Shown here one piece after another: positions 22,422 to 32,819 of a stretch of 64,000 nucleotides of DNA. A program made the translations under genes and the position numbers. Under the pieces are notes generated by a model. It had not been told where the DNA came from, made no database searches, and worked only from the letters and a program-made list of their open reading frames with translations. Location of the stretch: assembly GCA_964016875.1 (NCBI GenBank), contig OZ024730.1, positions 40,804,795 to 40,868,794 of the forward strand, written 5' to 3'. The stretch's first letter is position 1. Each line of letters begins with the position of its first letter. The stretch comes from Fallopia convolvulus. Its lineage: Eukaryota; Streptophyta; Magnoliopsida; Caryophyllales; Polygonaceae.

Positions 22422-23330
22422 CTACACTAGGTGTGGAGCTGTGCGGCATACCTTTGACCAGTGACTAGTCATGCCACATTTGTAGCATGTTGATTTGGAT
22501 TTCTGGGAGGATCCTGATGGACCCATCTGGACCTTTTTCTTCACATCCCCCTTGTAGCCATGGTTCTCATGGTGATTATCGTGGCTTTTGTTGTAGACTC
22601 GACCACTCCCATAGCCACCACAACCACCACGGATCCCATAGTTACCACGACCTCGTCCACGCCCATTGTTACGGCGTGATTGCAACCCACGTTCATTGTC
22701 GTTCCTATCACGGAACACTTTGTTCATAGCATTTGCTTCTGGGGCAGCTATTGAGCCAGTAGGCCTTAGGTTGTGGTTTTTCATTAGGAGCTCATTATTC
22801 TTTTCAGCAACCAACAATACATTCAACAAGTCAGAATATCTTTTGAAATTTCTTTCTCTATACCGTTGTTGCAATAATATGTTTGAAGCATGCATAGTGG
22901 AGAAAGTTTTCTCCAACATCTCTTGCTGAGTGATTGTTTGACCACACAGTCTCAATTGAGAGGTGATCTTATGGATAGCACTGTTGTACTCAGTGATGGA
23001 CTTAAAGACCTGGAACCTTATAGTGTTCCACTCTTGTGTTGCTTGTGGGAGCAAAACTTCATTTTGATGAGTATAGCGCTCATTCAGGCTCTCCCACAAT
23101 TCTCTAGGATCCTCCACACATAAGTACTCAGTTTTGAGACTCTCATGGATGTGGTGGCGGAGGAACACAATGGCTTTTGCCTTTTCTTGTGGGGTGGCAC
23201 TATTGTTTGCTACAATTGTTTCCTTAAGGCCATTTGCCTTGAGGTGAGCCATGGCATCTACCCTCCATTCGAGGTATTTCTGGCCCGACAGATCAAGGAT
23301 ATCAAACTCCCTTTTAGCGATGTTTGTCAT
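22422..23330 (-). CDS. copia gag polyprotein
   Basis: An intact 302-codon frame. The N-terminal 200 residues form the copia gag fold (FDILDLSGQKYLEWRVDAM; ELWESLNERY; a Leu-rich section with LRLCGQTITQQEMLEKTFST). Residues about 220-250 are Arg/Gly-rich, and the end carries a CCHC zinc knuckle (CYKCGMTSHWSKVC, about 282-295) for RNA binding. Length and order fit copia gag. The downstream pol is broken, so the product could be made but the element is dead on its own. The Met at 23330 is the first in frame, just after the leader. Confidence 0.8.
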   Translation of the reverse strand: MTNIAKREFDILDLSGQKYLEWRVDAMAHLKANGLKETIVANNSATPQEKAKAIVFLRHHIHESLKTEYLCVEDPRELWESLNERYTHQNEVLLPQATQEWNTIRFQVFKSITEYNSAIHKITSQLRLCGQTITQQEMLEKTFSTMHASNILLQQRYRERNFKRYSDLLNVLLVAEKNNELLMKNHNLRPTGSIAAPEANAMNKVFRDRNDNERGLQSRRNNGRGRGRGNYGIRGGCGGYGSGRVYNKSHDNHHENHGYKGDVKKKVQMGPSGSSQKSKSTCYKCGMTSHWSKVCRTAPHLV

Positions 23331-24179
23331 TAGTTACTACATATAAAGATATGCAAATGAAAGGTTAACATAATCAATATAATGCATGAGTCGTATATGG
23401 GACAATTGAAGGACATGTAGATGATATATTTAGAACGCATAAAGAAAGATTGCGTGAGTCAGAGAAGTAATCAATATAGATATAAGCATAGACAACATCA
23501 TAAGACAAAAGTAAATGATCATATGAAATGAAAGAAAATTATATAGCGGGAATTTTAAAATCTTTAAAGTCCTTACAGTCATTAGAGTCCTAAGTCCTTA
23601 AAGTCCTTAGAGTTCGAGGTCCTTTAAGTCCAAAGTCCGAAGTCATTAATGTCTGATTCCCTTCATCCCCTTTTTGACTTTTTCACTTCCGACCTTATCT
23701 CCTTCCTCCACTTCTATATTCGACCACCTTTACCAAATTTTTCTTTCGACATTTTTCATGGCGGACGACGAGATTATGCGTCGTCTTAGAGCTAGTAATA
23801 AGAGATTTTTTATTGAGATTTTCATTTTCCTTGTTCTTATTGTGATTACCAACATCATGCTCATAATCATTTTGGTTAAAGTGAAGAGTTCGGAGGTGAA
23901 ATCGGGTTAAACATCAAAGGAGGTAAGCAAAACTAATATTTTGTTTGTATCGTGTACATATCCAAAAGCATGATTTATTTTTGGTAAGAAATTTTTCAAA
24001 TCTAGGAAGAAAACGAGTTTCTGACGTAGAAGATCCCAAATCGCGCAACTACAGAGCATACTCCTCAAAACGGTTTTAGGAAATAAACTTCTTGCATGAT
24101 TAAGGTTAGGAAGAGATAGAATTTATACCTTGGTGATTAGTGAAGCTCAATTGGTAATTAAAGACTCGTGCTGATAACG
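23331..24179 (-). other. copia leader region, with a plus-strand 78-codon ORF
   Basis: Untranslated leader between LTR and gag. The repeated phrase AAAGTCCTTAGAGTCCT (23560-23650) is a short local repeat. On the plus strand 23674-23910 encodes a 78-residue frame with a basic segment (MRRLRASNKRFF) followed by a strongly hydrophobic 20-residue stretch. It is antisense to the element and unrecognised. Confidence 0.45.
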
Positions 24180-24543
24180 TGTTATGAAAAGATTATAAAA
24201 ACAAGACCACTTAATCTTTTGGAAAGAACACTTAAACAAACTTTATGAGAACTTTTAGATCATTAGAAGAGAGGGAGGGAGAGTAAGAACTTTAGAGAGT
24301 TTATTTCTTACTCTACTTTGGTGCAAGTTTTACAATGGATGATGGCCATATTTATAGGCCAAAAGTGGGATAAGACTTTGGTAAATCTCCATGATTTATG
24401 CATGGAAATAAGGAGGTGAAGAAGGTGAATAATTCACCTTGTACAATTTACCTCCAATCATACATTATACAATTTTTTATACATGATATGTGTGATACAT
24501 GTGTGTGTAGATAAATAACTTGTAGGAGTTTTGACTTCATAAC
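24180..24543 (-). repeat. copia element A LTR
   Basis: 364 bp bounded by TGTTATGA...CATAACA, an inverted terminal pair. Just inside the element the minus strand reads CGTTATCAGCACGAG, the presumed primer-binding region. Confidence 0.75.
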
Positions 24544-24793
24544 AATTTCATATAAATTAATTGTTCCTCTCCGAGTTGGACATGGAATCTTAATGCGGTA
24601 CATAGTACAATTGTTTCAAGCATGAGAAGAAACAAACTATTAAGCAAGCAAGGAAGCTAGCTAGTATCACAACATACATGTCTTCCAAAGTAAATGGTAC
24701 ATGCTATGAGATTGATCACCAATCTAGCTACCATGTAGAATTAAACAAGAACGTAGAAACCAACATAGAGGTGTTATTAATAAAAAGGAAACT
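24544..24793 (+). repeat. Duplicate of the 3' flank of the HyPRP gene
   Basis: Near-identical to 29692-29955, which lies directly 3' of the HyPRP gene. Shared words include CTCCGAGTTGGACATGGAAT, AAGCTAGCTAGTATCACA and CACCAATCTAGCTACCATG. The coding part is absent here and is replaced by a minisatellite, so this is a stranded segment of a local duplication. Confidence 0.85.
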
Positions 24794-24798
24794 GTGTG

Positions 24799-24973
24799 TA
24801 TATTAGTGAACAAATAGGGTATATCAATGAATAAATAAGGTTATATCAACGAATAAATAGGAGTATAGCAACAAACAAATATGAGTATATCAATGAACAA
24901 ATAATGGTATACCAATAAACAAACAAGTTTATATCAATGAACAAACAAAAGTATATAAATGAACAAATATGGG
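24799..24973. repeat. 22-bp minisatellite, 8 copies
   Basis: Consensus TATATCAATGAACAAATAAG plus two bases; units begin at 24799, 24820, 24842, 24864, 24886, 24908, 24930 and 24952. Related words (TTGATGAACAA) recur at 25410-25510. Confidence 0.85.
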
Positions 24974-26908
24974 CATTGAGACCTCTTGATCTAGGCTCAG
25001 ATTTGTCTAAACATGATGTCTAAAATGTTAATACATGGAGGTTGCGAAGCTTGATCCGTCATGGCTCCTAAATGATCTAGAAGAGCCTGAGTTGCATCTT
25101 GTATCTGGTTCGAGTTCTTGTGATTGGTTCGTCAAATGACACATTTAGCTTTTCCTCGACGTCGTAGTGAGTCATAGATGGATGTTCTTCATCAATTATT
25201 GAACTTGAAAAAAGAATATCTTTGGGGTTCAACTTTTGCTTATATGTTGTAGACAACTTGGAAGTATCGTAATGACCTTACCTGTAACAATCAGAACACC
25301 ATTTCTGGTTTGAAAATAATTATGTGTGCATCAAAAACTAGATAATATTGTATTCATACATATACATAAGGTTAAAAAATAAAAGAAAAAATGAAAATAG
25401 TTCGAAATTGATGAACAATGGTATCAAAAAATTCGATGCACAATTAGTTAGTATTGATGAACAATTGGTGAATATTAATCAACAAATCGCTAGTTTTGAT
25501 GAACAAATTTGACGGTCTCATAAAAACATATTTTTCAAAAAAATATGTCAATAATACAGGAAAAATTCGTTCGTGCCGTATTTTATTGAAAAATACGGGA
25601 AAAGAGCGAGATTCATTCTTAATTCTCACCTGGGCGACCATTCTCACACGGTTCTGTATAAGGAATATTACTATAATATAAGGATTGTAAATTCTAAAAA
25701 AAACTAAGGGCAAAGAAGTTAATGAAAATATGAATATGTTTATGTGGCATAGTTAAAATAACGACACATAAGATAGAATGATTTGACTTAGTTATTGTAA
25801 TAGTTTTATCCGTCGTGCCATTCATGACTACGACTCAATATTTTTTAGACATATTATAAATATAATATTCATAAAGAAAAATATAATATAAAACTTAATA
25901 TAAGATATTTATTATCCAAATCAAGTTCAAAAATTATTTTGCTTTGGAATCAAATAAAACAAATCAAAATGAAATTACTAAGTTTAAAGTTGAGAATAAA
26001 GATAGATTATTTAGATAAAATAAATTACAATTCTCCTTCTCCTTAATAATATTTAAGAATAGGTTTAAGTTAAAAATAGGAGATATAATATGAATAAAAT
26101 AAAACGAAAAAATATAAAATATGGAATGGATAAAATTAAAAATTATTAAAAATATTTTAATAAATAAAATATAATTTAACATGAAAGAAAAATATAAGCT
26201 ATTTATGAAAAGTGGGTAGAATGTAATCAATCAATATATATTATAAAAGCTGACCGTTTTCGAGCCGCCACGTTTATTTTGACCCCCCCCTCATTTTAAA
26301 AAAATTAATTGTTATTAATATTATTTCAACTATTCTAATAAATTTTCTATTATTTTTATTTCCTATTATTTGTCTTTTGGTAACTATCTTAGAGAATGTT
26401 TGTAATAAGGTTTTCACCTTTTCTTATTAAGCTTTTAATTTTGATATTTTTAAAAGTCAAGTTTTACTTAATTTACTTTATCTTTACCAACTACATTTTT
26501 TCTATCTATTTATTTATAAACATTTAGGGATTCAAAATTTGTTTAAAAATAATTAAAATGACATTATCCTTATCTATATATTTATTTGTATAAATAATTT
26601 TCTTAAATTAAAATATAATTAAAAATAAATAAAAATTACATTATCTATTTCTTTTTATCCATTTATCATGTAAAAGATGATTATTAAAAAAAATTCTTAA
26701 ATCAAATTATTTTTTTTTTAAATTTTGATTAAAGTGATATATGCAAGGATATTTCTAAATAAATACATGTATCTTATATACGAAAAACTTTCATTTTCAA
26801 AAATAATTATTAAACATTAATATAGGGAAGAATATTTTTTAAATTATATGTATCTTATCTAAAAAAACTATCCTATTTAAACATTAAACTAATATTTATT
26901 CATATTAT
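24974..26908. other. AT-rich intergenic sequence, no gene
   Basis: 24976-25290 has moderate complexity and could be a decayed coding fragment. From 25700 on it is very AT-rich. A 60-bp module at about 26240-26310 (TTTTCGAGCCGCCACG, then a C run) resembles 61464-61535. Confidence 0.4.
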
Positions 26909-27277
26909 TTAAAACTTTATAATTAATTTTCTATTATTTTTATTTGTACATTTCCTAATATCTATCATTTGTTCAACTATCTTAGATAATATTATGGAAT
27001 TCTCCTTGCAAGCTTTCTCCTCAATTATGTCAGCCCACCTGACTTTCCTGTCGTATGCATAGTTATATAGCTCTGCTAACTCTGCAAACTTCAAATAGAA
27101 ATCAGAAAATGAATCTCTATTTAGTTCCTCCATGATCTTTTGACCACCAGTCCGTGGATCTTCCTTCAAGACCCCATGCCTTCTAAGAACCATTGTTTTG
27201 CTCCCACCTGAATTTAAGGTACTCGGAATCAATACATCTCCAACACACTCTAATGCTGCATCTTCTGACTCCTCCAC
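26909..27277 (-). pseudogene. Frame following the gag zinc knuckle of copia element B
   Basis: Just upstream (27278-27315) the minus strand reads CGEFGHYKSEC, a damaged CCHC knuckle. The frame then continues with SEDAALECVGDVLIPS and FSDFYLKFAELAELYNYAYD. The first part fits the gag-pol linker. The later part is not a copia motif I know and may be foreign sequence joined to the element. Confidence 0.4.
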
Positions 27278-27299
27278 TGATGCTTGACATTCACTTTTG

Positions 27300-27937
27300 T
27301 AATGACCAAATTCACCACAATTGCATCACTTGCTTGCTCTTGTCCTTGGTAGTCTTCTCCTTCTCTTTGGATTTTGACCCACCATAACCAGATCTGCCCT
27401 TGTTCCCTACATTCAAAGCTGATCCAAATGTAGAAATTGACTCCTTCCTGGAAATCTCCTCGCTCATCATCAAATGTATCACATCATCAAACTTAAGTTT
27501 CCCTTTCCCAACTGAAGCAATGGCAATCGTGACAGTTCCGCTCCAACTTTTAGGCAAAGAAGAAAGTAGAATTAGGGCTTGTACCTCATCATCGAACTCA
27601 ATCTTCACTAACTACAGTTGTGCAATCGTCATGTTGAATTCACTCAAGTGCTAGGATACCGTCATGTCCTCTTTCATCTTCAAGTTGAACAATCTTCTCA
27701 TCAAATGCATCTTGTTCACCACTGATGGCTTCTCATAAACGCAAACAACATCGCCAACAAACCCTTTGCAGTAGTTGCCTTGAACGTGTGGTGCACTACA
27801 CTCCTAAACAAGGACAAGCGAATTGTACTCGTCGAATTCCTATCCAATAACTTCCAGTCTTCTTCCTTCACTTCCCTAGGCTTCTCTCCCAGAGGCAAGT
27901 GAAGCTCTTTACCATAGAGACAATCTTCAATCTGCAT
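27300..27937 (-). pseudogene. copia element B gag, broken
   Basis: 27937-27716 starts MQIEDCLYGKELHLPLGEKP, a copia gag N-terminus (UBN2 type). 27608-27312 continues with LSSLPKSWSGTV and KLKFDDVIHLMMSEE, then a Lys/Gly-rich tail. A gap and frameshift separate the pieces around 27610-27715. Confidence 0.75.
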
Positions 27938-28029
27938 CTTTTAGAAACCATAATCAGTTCCATTAAACTTCTTCACATGAATCTTTGTGTCTTCCATTAC
28001 AACTATAGAAATCAAGCTTTGATACCAGT

Positions 28030-28737
28030 TGTTGGGATATTCCACACCCTATCACAATGGTAGACCAAACACAGACCCACAAGAGAAATAAGAAAAAATA
28101 AAAAGAGAAGAACACATGAATTTGTGAGCCCAATTCGTCAGAATGACTACGTTTCGAGGCACTACCAAGCCAGAGACTTTCCACAAGATCTAAGGATTAC
28201 AAGACCTTATCTTCTTGATTTAAATTGATCTGATCAGTCTAATCTAACCTCTCTAGCTCTCTCTGAATTTTCCCTCTCTGCCTTTCTCATTTTTCTAGTA
28301 CAAGACAGTACAACAATTACAATAATCCTAGTTGAGTTTAAATAGACAACACAAGGCCTTAAATATAAATACAAAATATTATCTTCTAAAATATAATATG
28401 ACACAATCTATCCTAAAAGATCTCGCTAAACTTTGCCTTCTACGAAACCAACCTCACATCTATGCTGGATAAGACGCGGGCTCGTCCCCAGGAAGGCGCG
28501 TTCGCGTCTCACCCTTCCCGGACCGCGTCCCGTCTCAGATACCATGACACGAGCTTGCATGCCTGAGACGCGACCACATCTCCTAGCCCCCAGCCGCACT
28601 CATAGTGCAACTTCCGTAGGCGTGACCCCTTGGCTTTGGCGCAGTCGCGCCTTTCCTGCTCGGGGTCGTGTCTAGTCTCTCGTTACGCCTTTGTCTTCTA
28701 TTTTGCCTAATCTTGAATCAGGCTCCATAACCCAACA
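28030..28737 (-). repeat. copia element B LTR
   Basis: 708 bp from TGTTGGGATATTCC to CATAACCCAACA, with TGTTGGG/CCCAACA inverted ends, followed inward by the primer site. 28430-28680 is unusually GC-rich. Confidence 0.8.
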
Positions 28738-29691
28738 ATATGAACGATAAGAATTATGGTTTTATTATGTTATAATATGATAAAATATAACCATAAAAGA
28801 TATGAGTTTTAACTCTTAGTAAAAGCCAAGTTATAAAAATATATTTGTCAGTAATATGGTTATGTACTAATGTTATAATTATATTTGAAATTTTTTATAA
28901 TAATGTCTTTAGCTAGAGTTTCAATCATATTGAATTGATTAAGGTTCATATGTTTTTAAATTAAGTCATGTGTGTTACAAAAGTTAAAGTGTGAAGGGTG
29001 ATTTAATCACTTTTACAAAATTAGAAGGATTGTTTGTATAATTTGGCGGGCAAAAGAGATCAGCCTTGACAACCTCAATCTTCAACCTTGGATCGGAATT
29101 TTGAAATGGCCATAATTTCTTCGTTTCTCAACGGATTTTCGATCCGAAAAATACAGGAGAGCACATGACATGTTCTATCAGACCCCTCAAGAAATTGTTG
29201 CAAACAATATGGATTCTAGATGAGCTTGATTTTCTGACTTTGTTCAAAAACCTAAAATGGCAGAAATGTTGGAATTGGTCAATTGAAAGCCGCAATTCTA
29301 TGAGGAGGAAGACGTGGATGGATAAGAGTGAGCAAAAGGGGTTTTAATGTGGATGGGGACACATTAGAATAACCATTAAAATTGGGTAATTAGTAATTAC
29401 CGATTAAAACCCAAGAAATGTTTATTTTTCGAAATATTGATTTGGAAATCAATTTGGACATCCTAGGATATCGATTTGATCTAGCTTTATTTTTTGGAAT
29501 ATTCATTTTTTATATTATACGAATTCATTTTTTTATCTATTACAAGTTCATTTTTCGTATACTGTAAGTTCATTTTTTTTATTATTCGATTTTCGTTAAA
29601 ATAAACAAAATGTAAAAAAAGATAAAAATAAAAAAATCTTAAAAAATATTATTCGAATACGCATGTCCAAAATAAGTAATACAAATACATT
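28738..29691. other. Intergenic, no recognisable gene
   Basis: AT-rich. 29040-29340 has more balanced composition and a 60-codon frame (29165-29347) that I do not recognise; it may be part of an LTR. 29490-29580 contains a loose repeat of GTTCATTTTT. Confidence 0.35.
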
Positions 29692-29977
29692 ATTTCATAT
29701 AAATGAATTGTTTCTCTCCGAGTTGGACATGGAATCTTAATACGGTACATAGTACAATTATTTCAAGAATGAGAAGAAAAAAACTATCAAGCAAGCAAGG
29801 AAAGCTAGCTAGTATCACATCATACATGTCTTCCAAAGTAAATGTTACGTGCTATGAAGAGTGATCACCAATCTAGCTACCATGAAGAATTAAACAAGAA
29901 CGTAGAAACCACCATAGAGGTGTTATTAATTAATGAGAAGTAAGGAAACTTTGTCAAAATAATTTGATGGAGTACTC

Positions 29978-30379
29978 TTAGGCACACTTGAAGCGTGGGG
30001 GAACCTTGTAGCCACATTGATTGAGGAGGAGGCGGAGGCAAAGCGGGACATCGAGGTTTACTCCCAAGACCTTAGCCTTAATGGCGGTGCAAACGCAAGT
30101 AGCTGCATCAACGTCAAGGAGGCCTTTGATGAGGTTGCAGCAAGGCCTCTTAGAATGGTTGCCGATGTTGATCTTCAACAATCCTTCCAGCACGTCCACA
30201 CAAACGTTGAGTTTCAGGGCATTTATAGGGCATACGCCGTGTTTTGTGATTGGCTTGGGCGTGGGCTTGGGCTTGGGCTTGCTGGAAGAACAACCGTTTT
30301 CGCATGCAGAGGCGAAGACAGTGAAGAAGAGGAGGTTGAGCACCAAGAAGAGAGCGAGCGAGGAGGTTTTAGAAGCCAT
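29978..30379 (-). CDS. Hybrid proline-rich protein (14-kDa proline-rich / DC2.15-like), 8-cysteine motif
   Basis: 133 codons without introns, the usual architecture for this family. Residues 1-25 form a secretory signal (hydrophobic SLALFLVLNLLFFTVFASA). A short proline-rich linker follows (KPKPKPTPKPITK, 34-46), then the eight-cysteine lipid-transfer-like domain: C50, C60, C80-C81, C95-x-C97, C122 and C132. Family members are secreted cell-wall or membrane-associated proteins linked to stress and development; the exact role here is not inferable. An additional Cys at position 114 (VPLCLRLLL) stands where relatives I recall have Ser. The start is the first Met, 110 bp below a TATA box. Its 3' flank is duplicated at 24544-24793. 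This is the only intact host gene I see in the window. Confidence 0.93.
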   Translation of the reverse strand: MASKTSSLALFLVLNLLFFTVFASACENGCSSSKPKPKPTPKPITKHGVCPINALKLNVCVDVLEGLLKINIGNHSKRPCCNLIKGLLDVDAATCVCTAIKAKVLGVNLDVPLCLRLLLNQCGYKVPPRFKCA

Positions 30380-30488
30380 TATCGATCTCTAGATTATATA
30401 TGGGAGATGTGTATATATATTGCTTCGTGTTTAGCAATAGCTCTTGAAGCTAAGGAGGTGTGTGTTTTGGGGTGTGAAGCTAAAGGGG

Positions 30489-30496
30489 CTTTTATA
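30489..30496 (-). promoter_or_regulatory. TATA box of the HyPRP gene
   Basis: Minus strand TATAAAAG, in GCCTATAAAAGCCCC, about 110 bp upstream of the ATG, a plausible distance allowing an 80-bp leader. Confidence 0.65.
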
Positions 30497-30502
30497 GGCT
30501 AG

Positions 30503-31004
30503 CTTCAGCCTTCATGCATGTATGAAAGAGATCACAAATATTATTAATCAAACAAATAAGGCATGTGGTGTGGCCACATGGCTGCCCTGGCCACAGCGCA
30601 TATTAAGGATTGCTATATGATCGATGAATAAAACACGTACTAACTACATCCTACCTCCACAAAGAAGAAAACTAGCAATTACTCACGTAGGCCAAGTTTT
30701 CTACTCATTCTAGCTAGTACATATATGTCAAAAGGGCTCGTTTATGCAAATGGAAAATAAGTTAGTCCTAATAATGGCGGATTGGAGACGATCTTGGAAT
30801 TCAAAATGAAGTACTTAACGGTTCCTTTCTACTGAAGTTGGTATTTATTTCACAATTTTTTGAATTTTGTTACACATAATATAGGTAATAAATTAAAACC
30901 CATATTTTAATATATTCCAATAGCTTATACGGAGTATAAACCAATTTCTTCATTGCCTATACAAGTCTTTAATTCGAACAAATCTCTTTCTTCCATCAAA
31001 TTAT
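30503..31004. other. Upstream region of the HyPRP gene
   Basis: No gene. Contains an RY-like CATGCATG (30512-30519) and a GTGTGGCCACATGG palindromic stretch near 30572, possible regulatory sites only. Confidence 0.35.
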
Positions 31005-32685
31005 ATATGACATATGTTTATGATCGAGTGTTGCAAAATATTAATTAGTCTAGTATTTTACCAATGATTAGTTCTTACTAGATTATATCTCGTATAATTT
31101 TGCATGTATTAGGCTTTTGGTAAGAGGGTATGTACGTTCTTACTAGATTATTTTACGTAAGATAGCTTTTGGTATTTTTTTTGGTTGAAAGAGAGGCAGT
31201 ATTCTCCGTCTCATAAGGGAAAGCTTTTGGTATTAGTATACATTGAACATACAAGCACTTTCAACTTGACGAGAGGAACTTCGTGAACTTGACCCTTTTT
31301 CTCCTTTACTTTTCATCCTTACTGTAGAGATTCTAGCTAGAGGCCTTCAAAAGGAGATTCGAGTCCCTAGTCGATTGTAAGGATGTCAGTTAATTCTTGG
31401 TGGCTCGATTATTCTTTTGGTAAGCGGGTCAATATGACCGGCCAAGATCTCTCAAACTACTCCTTATGGCATGAAACGATCCGCTTGACACTTGAGGCTT
31501 TTAGGCTAGCCTTCTTCATCTCGTCAGACCTTGTGCCTCCAATTGAAGTATCGGTCATCGCCACCAAAATCGTTCTTGCCAACAGGAATCCCAACCAGCT
31601 GGTGTATGCTTAATAGCTCAAAAAGGATCGCTTGGTCTTGCTATGACTGCGATCGACCTTAACGACTCGTATCATGGGTCATTTCGCTCATAAGTCACAA
31701 CACTTCAGTGTTTGAAGCATGCAAGTCAATCCTTGAGCACATGTTTAATAATGAAATTAGTCCCGTTAGATTCACTTTCATCATTGTTGGATCGTAAAAT
31801 CTAAGTTACTAGCCAAAGAACAAGAGTTATTCATTGGCCAATCAAAATAACAATAAGCAGAAACACAATATTTAAAGAGGAAAATTTTCTACCCGACCAA
31901 CAAGTCGTATAGAGAAAAACCTCTACGCCTAAGTATAAATTTATTTGTCTAGAATTCAATGCGTACATAAATTTCTCATTTAAAATTATTTCCACTTTAT
32001 ATTAATTTTAATGGTCATTTCCTATGTTTATATAATTTTTTTATATATATTTTTGGGTGTCATCAATTATGAGCATATTTTTTTGTTTCTCATTGTTGGC
32101 CAAATCATAACATAGTTACCACCCAATGAATTAAACAAGAGTTATTCCATGGACAACAGAAATAACGATAACCAGGAACCCGTTGTTTTGAGAGAATTTT
32201 TCTACCCGACTAACAAGTCGTATAGAGAAAAACCTCTAACAATACATTTATTTGTCCAGAATTCAATGTGGACATAAATTTCTCCTTTGAAATGATTTCC
32301 GCTTTATTTTTTTAATGTTAATTTCCTATGTTTATATAAAAAAAATTAATATATATTTTTTGGGTGTCATGAATTATGAGCATTTTTTTGTTTCTCAATT
32401 AGTTTATTTGACGATGATTTAATATCTTTTTTCTTCAAGTGGACAAAATTCACAATAATTATGGAGATCGAATAATGTAATTATATACTTTCCACATGCA
32501 TGATGAAATATTCAAGGGATTGCGTACATGTAATGGCCAATTAGGTTTTAGGTTCATGCTTGAATGAAAATAGAATAATCATTTTACTAGCTAGTTGGCT
32601 TGTGCACATGTACGTATATGGCTACCCTTATCTGAGAATATTATTTCATAAAATATGGAAATATGTTTCATAGGTTAGCAGAGTT
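31005..32685 (+). repeat. Inverted repeat arm 1 (partner 59675-61455)
   Basis: Runs in reverse-complement order against 59675-61455. Examples: 31150 TTTTACGTAAGATAGCTTTTGG against 61190; 31480-31620 against 60700-60850; 32585-32650 (AGTTGGCTTGTGCACATGTA) against 59735-59765. A decayed frame at 31383-31613 lies in the shared part and has no recognised function. This arm lacks the MITE present in the partner. Confidence 0.8.
31770..32400 (+). repeat. 310-bp tandem duplication in arm 1
   Basis: 31780-32090 and 32092-32400 share GTTATTC, CAACAAGTCGTATAGAGAAA, TTTATTTGTC.AGAATTCAATG and the end TTGGGTGTCAT.AATTATGAG. The partner arm has one copy only. Confidence 0.8.
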
Positions 32686-32819
32686 ACACTTTCTTCACAT
32701 GTGACTTGATTAAAATGAAGTGAAATATTTTTAACTATAGAAGTTCATCAAGACGTTGAATGCATGAGATAAGTCAGATCCACAAATTGTCCCTCCAATC
32801 TATTTAGAACAGGCATTTG

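Larger units (their letters stand above)
21083..24543 (-). mobile_element. Ty1/copia element A, 3'-truncated
   Basis: Minus-strand order from the right: LTR 24180-24543, leader, gag 23330-22422, protease/GAG-pre-integrase and integrase fragments 22072-21083. Reverse transcriptase, RNase H and the second LTR are missing: the element stops within integrase at the junction with LTR3. ATTTC (24544-24548) is the flank beside the LTR, but the partner duplication is lost with the other end. Confidence 0.8.
26909..28737 (-). mobile_element. Ty1/copia element B, 3'-truncated
   Basis: From the right: LTR 28030-28737, an ACTGGTATCAAAGCTTG primer site at 28013-28029 (minus), gag pieces 27937-27300, then a zinc-knuckle relic and an open frame to 26909. 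No protease, integrase or RT is visible. Confidence 0.75.

Noticed and set aside
26240..26315. Helitron end
   Set aside because: No CTRR end with a hairpin or an A/T insertion site could be established; kept only as an unexplained shared module.
30017..30502. 161-codon plus-strand frame over the HyPRP gene
   Set aside because: Antisense shadow of a well-supported gene; no recognisable domain.
31383..31613. 76-codon frame as a functional gene
   Set aside because: Lies within a decayed inverted repeat; the partner copy has stops and shifts in the same region.
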